A DNA stretch of 64,000 nucleotides. Origin: Mycobacterium marinum (lineage in GTDB: Bacteria > Actinomycetota > Actinomycetes > Mycobacteriales > Mycobacteriaceae). Under the pieces are notes generated by a model, which saw nothing but the letters and a program-made list of their open reading frames with translations, was not told the origin of the DNA and searched no databases. Position numbers and translations under genes: made by a program. The DNA is taken from the NCBI RefSeq assembly GCF_003391395.1, contig NZ_CP024190.1, forward strand, positions 3,286,001 through 3,350,000, given 5' to 3'. Below are positions 26,694 through 34,456 of the stretch, in pieces; within the stretch, counting starts at the first letter, position 1, and each line of letters starts with the position of its first letter.

Positions 26694-27284
26694 ATGACAA
26701 CCAGCCCCGCCGGGCCTGACCATACCGGTCGACACGATGCCCCATCGTTGTCGATCCCGCTGCGCGAGCGACGATATGACTGGTTCTTCGTCGTCGCATT
26801 CACAACGTTCGCATGTACATCGTTGGTGATCGATACCGCCAACATGGTTGGCCGCCCGAATCCGCATTCGCACAACCCGGTAGCACGGCTCCTCTACGCT
26901 CAGATAGGCGGTGCCGATCCGCTGATGATGGCCAATCCTCGTTTTGTGCAACTGTCCGTCGGGTTTGTTTCGGCGCTGCTGTTCGGCGGGTTCTACCTCG
27001 TGCTCAGCTACGCATTCGTACGGGGCCGCGAATGGATCCGACTGCCAGCAATTTTCGGCGCCGGCATGGTCGTCATGGCAACCGGGCTGTACCTTGCCGT
27101 CTTACTCCTCGGTGATGCACCGCTGTTTTCACTGGCCTGCGGGCCCGACTCCAGCTTCGACTACAAGTCACCAAACGCGTTGCACAGCGTCGCCGTCAAC
27201 GCGCCCTACCCGCTGGTTGCGGTGCTGCTGGTGGCGCGACTGTGGCGGTCGCATCCGTTCACTCATCCTGTTCGGGACGGATAA
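26694..27284 (+). CDS. Membrane protein with EXPERA-like domain
   Basis: From ATG 26694 the 196-residue protein has four hydrophobic segments: YDWFFVVAFTTFACTSLVID, FVQLSVGFVSALLFGGFYLVLSYAF, FGAGMVVMATGLYLAVLLLG and NAPYPLVAVLLVARLWRS. The pattern 'WIR.PAI...' after segment two and 'V.APY.L....L..RLWRS' in segment four resembles the EXPERA domain of sigma-2 receptor/TMEM97 and emopamil-binding (sterol isomerase) proteins. The assignment is from pattern recognition and is moderate. It would sit in the cytoplasmic membrane and might bind or isomerise sterol-like lipids. It is divergent from the DHFR-like gene. Confidence 0.6.
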   Translation: MTTSPAGPDHTGRHDAPSLSIPLRERRYDWFFVVAFTTFACTSLVIDTANMVGRPNPHSHNPVARLLYAQIGGADPLMMANPRFVQLSVGFVSALLFGGFYLVLSYAFVRGREWIRLPAIFGAGMVVMATGLYLAVLLLGDAPLFSLACGPDSSFDYKSPNALHSVAVNAPYPLVAVLLVARLWRSHPFTHPVRDG

Positions 27285-27422
27285 GCGACACAGCCCCAGG
27301 ATGCGCCCGACATGGATGCGATCAGGTCCGAGCTCATGTCCCAGCTAGCCCCAGCCGGAGGTGTGAAGGTGGAAATGGCGTCGCGGGATCATTGGCGACC
27401 GCGCGAAGACGGGCCGGGTCCG

Positions 27423-28166
27423 CTACGGCGTCGAGTCAACCGGCTGGCACTTGCGCCGTCGCGCCCGAGCCGCCGCCAGCGCCTGCTGCCACGCCAACAT
27501 GGTGGCGGCCTTCAAGTTAACCGGCGTGGCGCTATCTTTCGACAACAGCGCCGTCGCGGCAACCTTCGTGCTCGCCGATGCCTTCGACATGTGACCGGAA
27601 TCGAACGGCGGCTGAGGATCGTATTCGAGGGCCAGCTGGATCGCTTTCGCCCGGCTCTCGCCACCGATTTGCCCGGCCAGCCACAGCCCCAAGTCCAGTC
27701 CCGCGGACACGCCTGCACTAGTAATGATGCTGTCCTGCTGAACGATTCGCTTGTCAGCGACCGGAATCGCGCCAAACGCCTTTAGCGCCGGGATGGTCAG
27801 CCAGTGTGAAGTCGCGCGCCGGTCTTTGAGCAAGCCGGCCGCGGCCAGGATTACCGAGCCCGAACACACCGAGGTAGTCCAGCTGGCGCTCCGATGGGCT
27901 TGGCGCAGCCAGTCGAGTAGCTTCTCATCGCGCGCATGCACGGGAGTAGCCGGGCCACCCGGAACCACGACCACATCAGGCGCAGGAGTTTCAGCCAGCG
28001 AATGCGTGGCGCCGAGCACCAGCACCCCCGAGTCGGCGGTGATCGGTCCGGGATCATGCCAGACAAAACGCACCTCGGCGTGGGGGAGATTGCGCAATAC
28101 CTCGTACGGGCCAATCATGTCCAGAGCGGTAAAACCCGGGTAAGCAACGAAAGCGAACTGGGGCAT
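27423..28166 (-). CDS. DJ-1/PfpI-family protein (Rv1930c orthologue)
   Basis: The 247-residue protein has the DJ-1/PfpI fold with the nucleophile elbow WTTSVCSGSVILAAAGLL (Cys101) and an early acidic residue in DMIGPYEVLRNLP. The EVL and CSGS surroundings resemble isonitrile hydratase-like members. The C-terminus is rich in Ala/Lys/Arg and probably disordered. It precedes (18 bases apart, same strand order 28185 then 27423) the GlxA-type regulator gene, so the two form an operon transcribed from 29135 downward. The arrangement equals Rv1931c-Rv1930c of M. tuberculosis. Function is unknown. Confidence 0.88.
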   Translation of the reverse strand: MPQFAFVAYPGFTALDMIGPYEVLRNLPHAEVRFVWHDPGPITADSGVLVLGATHSLAETPAPDVVVVPGGPATPVHARDEKLLDWLRQAHRSASWTTSVCSGSVILAAAGLLKDRRATSHWLTIPALKAFGAIPVADKRIVQQDSIITSAGVSAGLDLGLWLAGQIGGESRAKAIQLALEYDPQPPFDSGHMSKASASTKVAATALLSKDSATPVNLKAATMLAWQQALAAARARRRKCQPVDSTP

Positions 28167-28184
28167 CGGTATTCTCCCTTCCGG

Positions 28185-29135
28185 TCAGGCGAAGGCCTTG
28201 CGGTATTGGTCTGGTGAGATGCCAACCCTGCGAATGAAGTTGCGCCGCATCGTCTCAGCGGTACCGAACCCGCAGCGGGCCGCGATTGCCACGACGGTGT
28301 CCTCGGTCTCTTCCAACTGTCGTCGCGCGGCCTCCGTGCGGACGCGTTCGACATACTGGCCCGGCGCCTCGCCAACTTCACCAGTGAATACCCGCGTGAA
28401 ATGGCGGGGACTCATCGCCGCCCGATGGGCCAGCTCTTCAATGCTGTGCGGGCCACCCGGTTGGGCCTCGATCGCCTCCTGCACGTCCCGGATCGAAGGC
28501 CGCTTGGCCCGCGGCATCCACACCGGTGCCGCGAACTGCGTCTGGCCGCCGGGGCGACGCAGATACAACACCAGCCAGCGGGCAACCGTCTGGGCGATCT
28601 CGGTGCCGTGATCACCCTCGACCAAGGCGAGCGCGAGGTCAATACCCGCCGTCACTCCCGCGGCAGTCCACACCTTCGGGGAGCTGCGGATGAAGATCGG
28701 GTCAGGATCGACGTCGACGGCGGGAAACTCACGAGCCAGCCGGTCGGCGAAGGCCCAATGCGTGGTGGCCCGACAACCGTCGAGCAGCCCCGCTTCGGCG
28801 GCCAAAAATGTGCCAGTACAGACGGTGACAACGCGCCGGGCAGTACCCGCAGCGGCTTTGACCCAGTCCATCAGCGCCACGTTGTCGCGTGCGGCATCGA
28901 CGCCACCGCCACCGGGGAGCACAACGGTGTCTACCGGCGCACTCGGGTCTGGCAGCCGCGTGGTCATGAATTCCAAGCCGATTCCGGTTGCCACCGGACG
29001 CTCGTCGATCGATGCGAGCGCCACGTCGTAACCGCCCTCGCTCAGCAGGGATGCACCCGCAAACACCTCGAACGGTCCCACCACGTCGAGCGGTTGGACC
29101 CCGGGGAAACCGACGATAACCACCTTGCGGGCCAT
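28185..29135 (-). CDS. GlxA-family transcriptional regulator: DJ-1/PfpI domain plus AraC HTH (Rv1931c orthologue)
   Basis: The 316-residue protein has an N-terminal DJ-1/PfpI-like domain with VVTVCTGTFLAAEAGLLDG (about residues 97-115) and a C-terminal AraC-type DNA-binding region at about 205-316. The latter has SIEELAHRAAMSPRHFTRVFTGEVGEAPGQYVERVRTEAA as the first HTH and VVAIAARCGFGTAETMRRNF as the second. Such regulators usually activate neighbouring catabolic genes; the probable partner is the DJ-1-like protein gene 18 bases downstream. In M. tuberculosis, Rv1931c is reported to affect virulence, and transfer of that role is inference. Beyond it lies the accessory block starting with the AtoE-like transporter. 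Confidence 0.9.
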   Translation of the reverse strand: MARKVVIVGFPGVQPLDVVGPFEVFAGASLLSEGGYDVALASIDERPVATGIGLEFMTTRLPDPSAPVDTVVLPGGGGVDAARDNVALMDWVKAAAGTARRVVTVCTGTFLAAEAGLLDGCRATTHWAFADRLAREFPAVDVDPDPIFIRSSPKVWTAAGVTAGIDLALALVEGDHGTEIAQTVARWLVLYLRRPGGQTQFAAPVWMPRAKRPSIRDVQEAIEAQPGGPHSIEELAHRAAMSPRHFTRVFTGEVGEAPGQYVERVRTEAARRQLEETEDTVVAIAARCGFGTAETMRRNFIRRVGISPDQYRKAFA

Positions 29136-29296
29136 GGGCTCAATGCTGCTCAGGTTCCGCTATGTCGTCTAGGTCGGGTACCCCACAAATTAGGCCAGGC
29201 CGTCGGCTGCCGGCGTGTCCCCGCCGCACCGGCAGCCGAGTAATGAGTCCAGGGGAGCACATGTCAGTGCATTGGTAGGCGCCGGAGTTGATCGAT

Positions 29297-30718
29297 TCAT
29301 AGGACGTGCGGCGCGATGAGGACGGCGGCGCTGGAGACCACCGAACCAATCAGGAAGGCGATGATGGTGAATCCCATTACCTGACGGACATTGAGTTTCG
29401 CGATTGCCAGCAGTGGTAGCAGCCAGAACGGCTGAATCATGTTGGCAACCGCCTCGCCGATTGCCACCGACATTGAGATCAGTCCGAGGTAGGCCGGCGA
29501 ATGTTGGCCCAGCACGAGCGCCGAGTCGACCGCGACTGGCCCCTGCACCGCCCAGTGGCCACCACCGGAGGGCACAAACAGCGAGATGATGATCGAGCCG
29601 ACGAAGGTCAGGAAAGGGAGGGTGTACTGGTTCGCGCCGCTGACCAGCACCTCGGCGAGCACCGTCTGCAGCGGCGTGCCCGAACCCGCGGGTGCTTGCG
29701 AGGGCAGATAACCCAGAAGCCCGATGATCCCGCCGTACAGCGGATACTGCAGCAGCAGCGGGCCCGACACTCTGGCCGCGCCGGAAAACGCCCGGATGAA
29801 GCGAATTGGCGTGCGATGTAGCAACGCTCCCGTCACGGTGAACAGCATGATCATCGACGAGATGTTCAGCGCAAAACCACTTAGCGAGAAGTATGTTAGT
29901 CCCGCGACAAAGACGATCACGTTGAGAATCCACAGGTTTTCCAACCAGTCAGCAAACGTCCGGTCGCCTGTGGCGGGGTCCGATGGCGTGTCCTCGTCCG
30001 CGAAGACCGCGGGGTCCGGCTCGAGGCGACGCGCCGGCTCCATGCGCCGGATCGCGATGGCCAGCAGCACCAGAACCGCCGCCGCGGCCACCCAGCTGTA
30101 GGGCTGAAAGATCGTCAGCCGCAGCGGCACGTTGATGCCGGTCATCTTGTGAATCACATTGATTGGGCTATTGGAGTCGGTGTTCGCCAGCGCGATCGAC
30201 GACGACAGGCCCTGGGTCCAGACGATAAAGCCCATGAATGAGGCTGCGATGAGGTAGCCAAAATGCACGCCCTCGAGTCGCTTCGCCACCTGGCGAGCGA
30301 CCAGGGCGCCCGCCACCAGACCGAGCCCCCAATTCAGCAGCGACAATGCGGCACTCAGGCTAAAACACAGCAGAGCGCCTTGAATCTGGTTCGTTGGCTT
30401 ACTGGCGACGAATACGATCGCCCGCTTCAGCGGTGGCGCTTCGGCGAGCGTGTAACCAGTCACCAGGATCAACACCATCTGGAACGCGAAGGTAAAGATG
30501 TTCTGCGATCCCCAGACACCGTCGTACCAGGCGTTGAGGATGCCGCTCGGCGTTGCGCCCCGGACCAGTAGCGCGACCAACGCAACCACGATGACGGTAA
30601 GCAGGACCGCGAACAGGTACGGATCTGGCATGAAGCGTTCGACGTAGCGCACGCGCAGCGCCGTGAGGTGCTGCATCAAGCTGCGCCGCTTGGCCTTTCG
30701 ATCCTGCCGTGTCGTCAT
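29297..30718 (-). CDS. Short-chain fatty acid transporter, AtoE family
   Basis: The 473-residue membrane protein from ATG 30718 has a basic N-terminus and about twelve hydrophobic segments. It carries family motifs MPDPYLFAVLLTVIV, WYDGVWGSQNIFTFAFQMVLILVTGYTLA, WGLGLVAGAL, TLPFLTFVGSIIISLFVPSGGGHWAVQGP and GEAVANMIQPFWLLPLLAI. AtoE-type proteins take up short-chain fatty acids such as butyrate through the cytoplasmic membrane. The 55 extra codons upstream are Arg-rich and not conserved in type, so ATG 30718 is the start. It is the first gene of the block inserted between the Rv1931c and tpx orthologues. Confidence 0.9.
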   Translation of the reverse strand: MTTRQDRKAKRRSLMQHLTALRVRYVERFMPDPYLFAVLLTVIVVALVALLVRGATPSGILNAWYDGVWGSQNIFTFAFQMVLILVTGYTLAEAPPLKRAIVFVASKPTNQIQGALLCFSLSAALSLLNWGLGLVAGALVARQVAKRLEGVHFGYLIAASFMGFIVWTQGLSSSIALANTDSNSPINVIHKMTGINVPLRLTIFQPYSWVAAAAVLVLLAIAIRRMEPARRLEPDPAVFADEDTPSDPATGDRTFADWLENLWILNVIVFVAGLTYFSLSGFALNISSMIMLFTVTGALLHRTPIRFIRAFSGAARVSGPLLLQYPLYGGIIGLLGYLPSQAPAGSGTPLQTVLAEVLVSGANQYTLPFLTFVGSIIISLFVPSGGGHWAVQGPVAVDSALVLGQHSPAYLGLISMSVAIGEAVANMIQPFWLLPLLAIAKLNVRQVMGFTIIAFLIGSVVSSAAVLIAPHVL

Positions 30719-31157
30719 TGGCCCGCCTTCGCTAAGTCGACCCGCCGCATCAATCCGCGCTTGTTGATTGTGCTGGCCCGACCCCGAAACCGTAAACAGG
30801 ATCTCGGCGGCCGCTGCGTCTCGACCGCGGCGCAAGCTCGGCAGCGAGAAGACCGAGGCGCGCGACCGGCGTGATGCCGGCACCGCCAGCCGGAATCCCT
30901 CGTTCCAACGCCATCACTTGCTAAGGGTGAACCCGATACCAGAATGGCAAATTAGAATTGCGCTCGAATTTGCGGCCGCATTTCGCCAATGCAGACATCA
31001 TGATGAATATCGTGTATGGTTTGCATACCACATTGTTTTGCGTCGTTGGCGAAGGGCGGCTGTCACTCAGCCGCATAGGCCGAATAGGTCACATATGCCA
31101 CATTGACCACATCGAGCAAGCGATAGCAGTACAGCCACTTAACGTAAGGAGTACAAC
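30719..31157. promoter_or_regulatory. Locally AT-richer intergenic region with repeats upstream of the radical SAM unit
   Basis: About 440 bases lie between the divergent transporter and the small gene at 31158. The part from about 30945 to 31130 is visibly AT-richer than its surroundings. It contains GTATG-N5-CATAC (31014-31028) and a run of five related 9-mers at 31072-31116. A strong AAGGAG ribosome binding site at 31146-31151 serves the GTG at 31158. A short frame from ATG 31000 (53 codons) ends in TGA overlapping that GTG; whether it is translated is unknown. Confidence 0.5.
31072..31116 (+). repeat. Five degenerate 9-bp tandem units
   Basis: CGCATAGGC, CGAATAGGT, CACATATGC, CACATTGAC and CACATCGAG follow one another without gaps. 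They share C.(C/A)AT and partly the tail. They lie 42 bases before the start of the putative substrate gene. They could be binding sites or simple-sequence drift. Confidence 0.4.
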
Positions 31158-31553
31158 GTGACGATATTGCAGGAAACCGCCCAATCAGCTGTCAGCAAGG
31201 TGATCATCGAGGCGTTGGAGTCGGCGACCGCTACGTCGGTCATTTCGGCCCTCGCCGAAGGACGAAACACGGCTTCCAAGAACACTTTCCGCCCGAGCAT
31301 CATCACACTTGAGACCATCGACGGACAAGAGATCCGAGTCAGCACGCTGACCAGCAAGTCCGCTACAGCGGCAGAGTTGGTCTCGGCGGGCACGACCATC
31401 GATGCCGCACCCACCGGCACCTACGTCCTGGCCTGCGGCAAGACATTGGTGATTGAAAATGGCCGCCTGGTAGGTGGTACCGCCGCGGCCGGAGATATCC
31501 CCGATTGGGCCGTGTTCTACCTCTTGCCGGTTGATCGGCAGCGATGCCAATAG
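31158..31553 (+). CDS. 131-residue protein of unknown family, candidate substrate of the adjacent radical SAM enzyme
   Basis: I do not recognise the family. GTG 31158 is fixed by an AAGGAG site six bases upstream. The N-terminal third is helical and Ala/Ser/Thr-rich (SAVSKVIIEALESATATSVI). The middle is probably beta-rich (SIITLETIDGQEIRVSTLTS, then GTYVLACGKTLVIENGRLVG). A GG pair at residues 106-107 precedes a tail with Trp, Phe and Tyr (IPDWAVFYLLPVDRQRCQ). Cysteines are at 93 and 130. The radical SAM gene starts 37 bases after the stop on the same strand. By analogy with peptide-modification loci, this is a candidate substrate, with the aromatic tail as a possible core. No protease or exporter is linked, so a folded protein partner is equally possible. 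Confidence 0.6.
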   Translation: MTILQETAQSAVSKVIIEALESATATSVISALAEGRNTASKNTFRPSIITLETIDGQEIRVSTLTSKSATAAELVSAGTTIDAAPTGTYVLACGKTLVIENGRLVGGTAAAGDIPDWAVFYLLPVDRQRCQ

Positions 31554-31590
31554 GGGAAGAAGTGTCAGTCTTCGGACTGGGAGTGCCGCT

Positions 31591-32760
31591 ATGCAATGGG
31601 TAATTAAGACCAGCAAGCTCTGCAATCTAAGGTGCAAATACTGTTACGAGTGGGAGCACCTATCGGACCCGACAAGGATGTCGGAGTCGGTCTGGCGGGA
31701 CGCTTTAGTCGCCATCCGGGACTACGCCGATCTGACGACCCGGCGCTGCGGCTACGACATCCCCGTGGACATCATTTGGCACGGGGGCGAGCCCACACTG
31801 TTGCCGCGTGAATATTTTGAGCGAGTGTTCGCATTGCAGAGAGAGGTTTTCCCCAGCGATTGGCTACAAAGCCGCCGGGTCAGAAATGTCCTGCAAACGA
31901 ACCTGTATTCCGTTCGCGACGAGCACCTGGATGTCTTCGAAGAACATGGCGTTGAACTGGGTATCTCGGTAGATTTCGCCGAAGGCGTGCGGTTGACGGC
32001 GGGAGGCAAGCGGACAGAGGCGGCGGTACGTTCGAACATCCGCCGTCTGCAGGACCGGGGCTTACCCTTCAGCATCATCACGGTGTTGGCTGGGCACACC
32101 GTCAGCCAGATTCAGCGCGTATTCGAGGAGATCAGCCAGCTCCAGAAGCCGGCACGACTGCTCCCACTGTTCAGCGGTCCCGCGGCGCGTCCGATGAACG
32201 GCGTCACCGTCGACAAGTCCGACATCCTCGACGCGTTGATGGTGTTCTTCGACCTGTGGGTCTCGGCCGGTATGACCCCGCGGGTCGATCCTCTTGATCA
32301 GTATCTGCGCACCGTGATCCTCGAGCGCATGGGCTTGGAGCGCCCGGGCCAAGACCGTGCGCTGTTGGGTAACGACGTCCTCGTCATCGACCGTGACGGC
32401 AGACTCAGCTGCGATGCCTACCGTGAGCATGGGGACCTCGGCAATATCACCGAGACGACCATCGAGGACATCGTGGATGGCGCCACCTACGGTTACCTTG
32501 TCGCGGAGGAGACAGCACTGAAGGATTCGGTATGCACGCAGTGCCCGTTCCTCGGCGCCTGCGACACCAGCCCGATCGCACGCAATTTCGACAGCCACAT
32601 CCTGCAAGACTGCCCGATCGATCGATATATCTTGCCGCGCATCGAGGCCCACCTGGAGGATCGGGGCTTCTTCGACGAACAGTTCAGCGCCATGGTCCAT
32701 GAGGTCACCGCGACCCATGTGGTGGAGGCGTTCGGAGCGCGGGTTTCGTATTCATGCTGA
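31591..32760 (+). CDS. Radical SAM protein with SPASM-like C-terminal domain, putative peptide/protein maturase
   Basis: The 389-residue protein has the radical SAM cluster motif CNLRCKYCYEW (Cys11, 15, 18) right at the N-terminus and HGGEPTLL (64-71). Its C-terminal Cys set recalls SPASM domains: C274 followed by GDLGNI, then CTQCPFLGAC (315, 318, 324) and DCPIDR (341). The Cys of the usual CxxxC pair after position 324 is replaced, so the auxiliary cluster set differs from that of anaerobic sulfatase-maturase types. The last residue is also Cys (389). It should cleave S-adenosylmethionine reductively to modify a peptide or protein. ATG 31591 is chosen because the cluster motif follows at once. 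Neighbour: the candidate substrate at 31158. Confidence 0.85.
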   Translation: MQWVIKTSKLCNLRCKYCYEWEHLSDPTRMSESVWRDALVAIRDYADLTTRRCGYDIPVDIIWHGGEPTLLPREYFERVFALQREVFPSDWLQSRRVRNVLQTNLYSVRDEHLDVFEEHGVELGISVDFAEGVRLTAGGKRTEAAVRSNIRRLQDRGLPFSIITVLAGHTVSQIQRVFEEISQLQKPARLLPLFSGPAARPMNGVTVDKSDILDALMVFFDLWVSAGMTPRVDPLDQYLRTVILERMGLERPGQDRALLGNDVLVIDRDGRLSCDAYREHGDLGNITETTIEDIVDGATYGYLVAEETALKDSVCTQCPFLGACDTSPIARNFDSHILQDCPIDRYILPRIEAHLEDRGFFDEQFSAMVHEVTATHVVEAFGARVSYSC

Positions 32761-32847
32761 AGGTGTCCTTTGGGCGCCAACAGCGGCGGGTCAGCCCGGT
32801 CTGGACCTGATCGTGGGTCGCTTTGACGGTCTTGGCAGACTGTGCCC

Positions 32848-33345
32848 ATGGCACAGATAACCCTGCGTGGAAATGCGATCAACACTGTCGGCGAACTGCC
32901 CGCCGTCGGATCTCCTGCCCCGGCATTCGCCCTGACCGGTGATGACCTGGGAACGGTGAGCAGCGACCAGTTCCGCGGCAAGGCCGTCGTGCTGAATATC
33001 TTCCCGTCCATCGATACACCGGTGTGCGCAACCAGTGTTCGGACCTTCAACGAGCGTGCCGCCGCGAGCGGAGTGAACGTGCTCTGCGTGTCGAAAGACC
33101 TGCCGTTTGCGCAGAAGCGATTCTGTGGGGCGGAGGGGATCGAGAACGTGACAAGCGCCTCGGCGTTCCGCGACGGCTTCGGTGAGGCCTACGGCGTCAC
33201 CATCACCGACGGCCCGATGGCCGGACTCCTTGCCCGGGCCATCGTGGTCATCGGCGCCGACGGCAAAGTTTCCTACACCGAACTGGTGCCGGAAATCGCG
33301 CAAGAGCCCGACTACGAAGCGGCGCTGGCAGCGGTCGCCACCTAG
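32848..33345 (+). CDS. tpx: Thiol peroxidase Tpx
   Basis: The 165-residue 2-Cys peroxiredoxin of the Tpx type starts MAQITLRGNAINTVGELP. It has the peroxidatic motif NIFPSIDTPVCATSVRTFNE (Cys60) and the resolving cysteine in LPFAQKRFCGAEGIENV (Cys93). These positions and the length equal M. tuberculosis Tpx (Rv1932), which reduces hydrogen and organic peroxides using thioredoxin and matters for survival under oxidative and nitrosative stress. ATG 32848 is preferred over GTG 32842. It converges on the fadE18 gene with only 21 bases between stops, as in M. tuberculosis. Confidence 0.96.
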   Translation: MAQITLRGNAINTVGELPAVGSPAPAFALTGDDLGTVSSDQFRGKAVVLNIFPSIDTPVCATSVRTFNERAAASGVNVLCVSKDLPFAQKRFCGAEGIENVTSASAFRDGFGEAYGVTITDGPMAGLLARAIVVIGADGKVSYTELVPEIAQEPDYEAALAAVAT

Positions 33346-33366
33346 ATCGGCACCGTCGCTCACCGG

Positions 33367-34455
33367 CTAGAGGCCGACACGATCGGCCAACAGCGACCGC
33401 TGGTGCGCACTGCTGCCGAACAAGGCTTCGGTCGTCTTGGCCCGGCGGAAATACAGATGCAGGTCGTGTTCCCAGGTGAAGGCGATCCCGCCGTGAACCT
33501 GGATAGCCGAGCCCGCACACAATACGTAGGTGTCCGCGGCCTGCGCCTTCGCCAGCGGGGCGGTGGCGTGCAGTTCGTCCCCGCCGACCGCGCACAGCTG
33601 CGCAAACATCACCGCAGCGCGGGTGGCATCAATCTCGATCATCATGTCGGCGCAGCGGTGCTTGACGGCCTGAAACGAGCCGATCGGCCGATCGAATTGC
33701 TTGCGACTGCAGGCGTATTCGATTGCCAGATCCAGGCATGCCTCGGCGCCACCGAGCATCTCAGCGGCCAGCAGCACCCGGGCCACGTCCAGTAGTCGGG
33801 CTACCTCGTCGGCTGAGCTCGCGGCCAAGGCTTCCGCCGGGGCCCGAACCAGTCGCAGCTTGGCGACCGGACGGGTGATGTCGAACGAGGGGAGTCCGAC
33901 GACGGTGACCCCTGGGGCAGCGGCGTCCACCACGTAGAGGATCACCGCACCGTCGGATTCGGCCGGGACGACGAACAGGTCCGCGACATGGCCATGCAAC
34001 ACCGGGGCGCACTCGCCGGTGAGCACCGGGCGGCCGTCGCGCCGGCCGGCTCGCACCGAGGTCACCGATAGGTCGGGTCCGGCCGCCGCCAGCGCCCCGA
34101 TCCGATCGCCGGAGAGCAGACCGCTGAGCAGGCCCTTGCGCTGCTCGCTATCACCCATGCGCAGTATCGCCTCGATCGCGAGGATCGTTGCGGCGAAGGG
34201 AACCGGGGTCAGTGCCCGGCCGAGTTCGCCGAATGCGATCGCGGTCTCCACCAGCGTGCCGCCCGCTCCGCCGTATTCCGGCGGGGCGTGCAGCGCGGGT
34301 AGTTCCAGTTCGGCGCAAAGCCGGTGCCACAGCTTTTTGTCATGGCCACCCACGGCGGTAACCTGACGTACCCGCGCCGGTGGGGCCTGATCGCGAAGAA
34401 AGCCCCGCAACGACTCGCGGAAGTCGTCCTGCTCGGTGCTATAGCGGAAATCCAT
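33367..34455 (-). CDS. fadE18: Acyl-CoA dehydrogenase FadE18
   Basis: The 362-residue flavoprotein is of the acyl-CoA dehydrogenase fold: RQVTAVGGHDKKLWHRL, LHAPPEYGGAGGTLVETAIAFGELGRAL, FDRPIGSFQAVKHRCADM, and IQVHGGIAFTWEHDLHLYFRRAKTTE near the C-terminus. It begins one base after the stop of fadE17 on the same strand, so the two are co-transcribed. Paired FadE subunits in mycobacteria often form alpha2beta2 dehydrogenases acting on sterol side-chain or ring-derived CoA thioesters. The third gene, echA13, would hydrate the product. Published work places Rv1933c-Rv1935c under Mce3R control. Confidence 0.92.
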   Translation of the reverse strand: MDFRYSTEQDDFRESLRGFLRDQAPPARVRQVTAVGGHDKKLWHRLCAELELPALHAPPEYGGAGGTLVETAIAFGELGRALTPVPFAATILAIEAILRMGDSEQRKGLLSGLLSGDRIGALAAAGPDLSVTSVRAGRRDGRPVLTGECAPVLHGHVADLFVVPAESDGAVILYVVDAAAPGVTVVGLPSFDITRPVAKLRLVRAPAEALAASSADEVARLLDVARVLLAAEMLGGAEACLDLAIEYACSRKQFDRPIGSFQAVKHRCADMMIEIDATRAAVMFAQLCAVGGDELHATAPLAKAQAADTYVLCAGSAIQVHGGIAFTWEHDLHLYFRRAKTTEALFGSSAHQRSLLADRVGL

Positions 34456-34456
34456 G

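Noticed and set aside
29190..29933. Second frame within the AtoE-type transporter gene
   Set aside because: The other frame on the same strand is an unmistakable AtoE transporter; this is its shadow.
31474..31590. N-terminal extension of the radical SAM protein
   Set aside because: It overlaps the 3' end of the upstream gene, and the cluster motif begins ten residues after ATG 31591, the usual position for such short N-termini.
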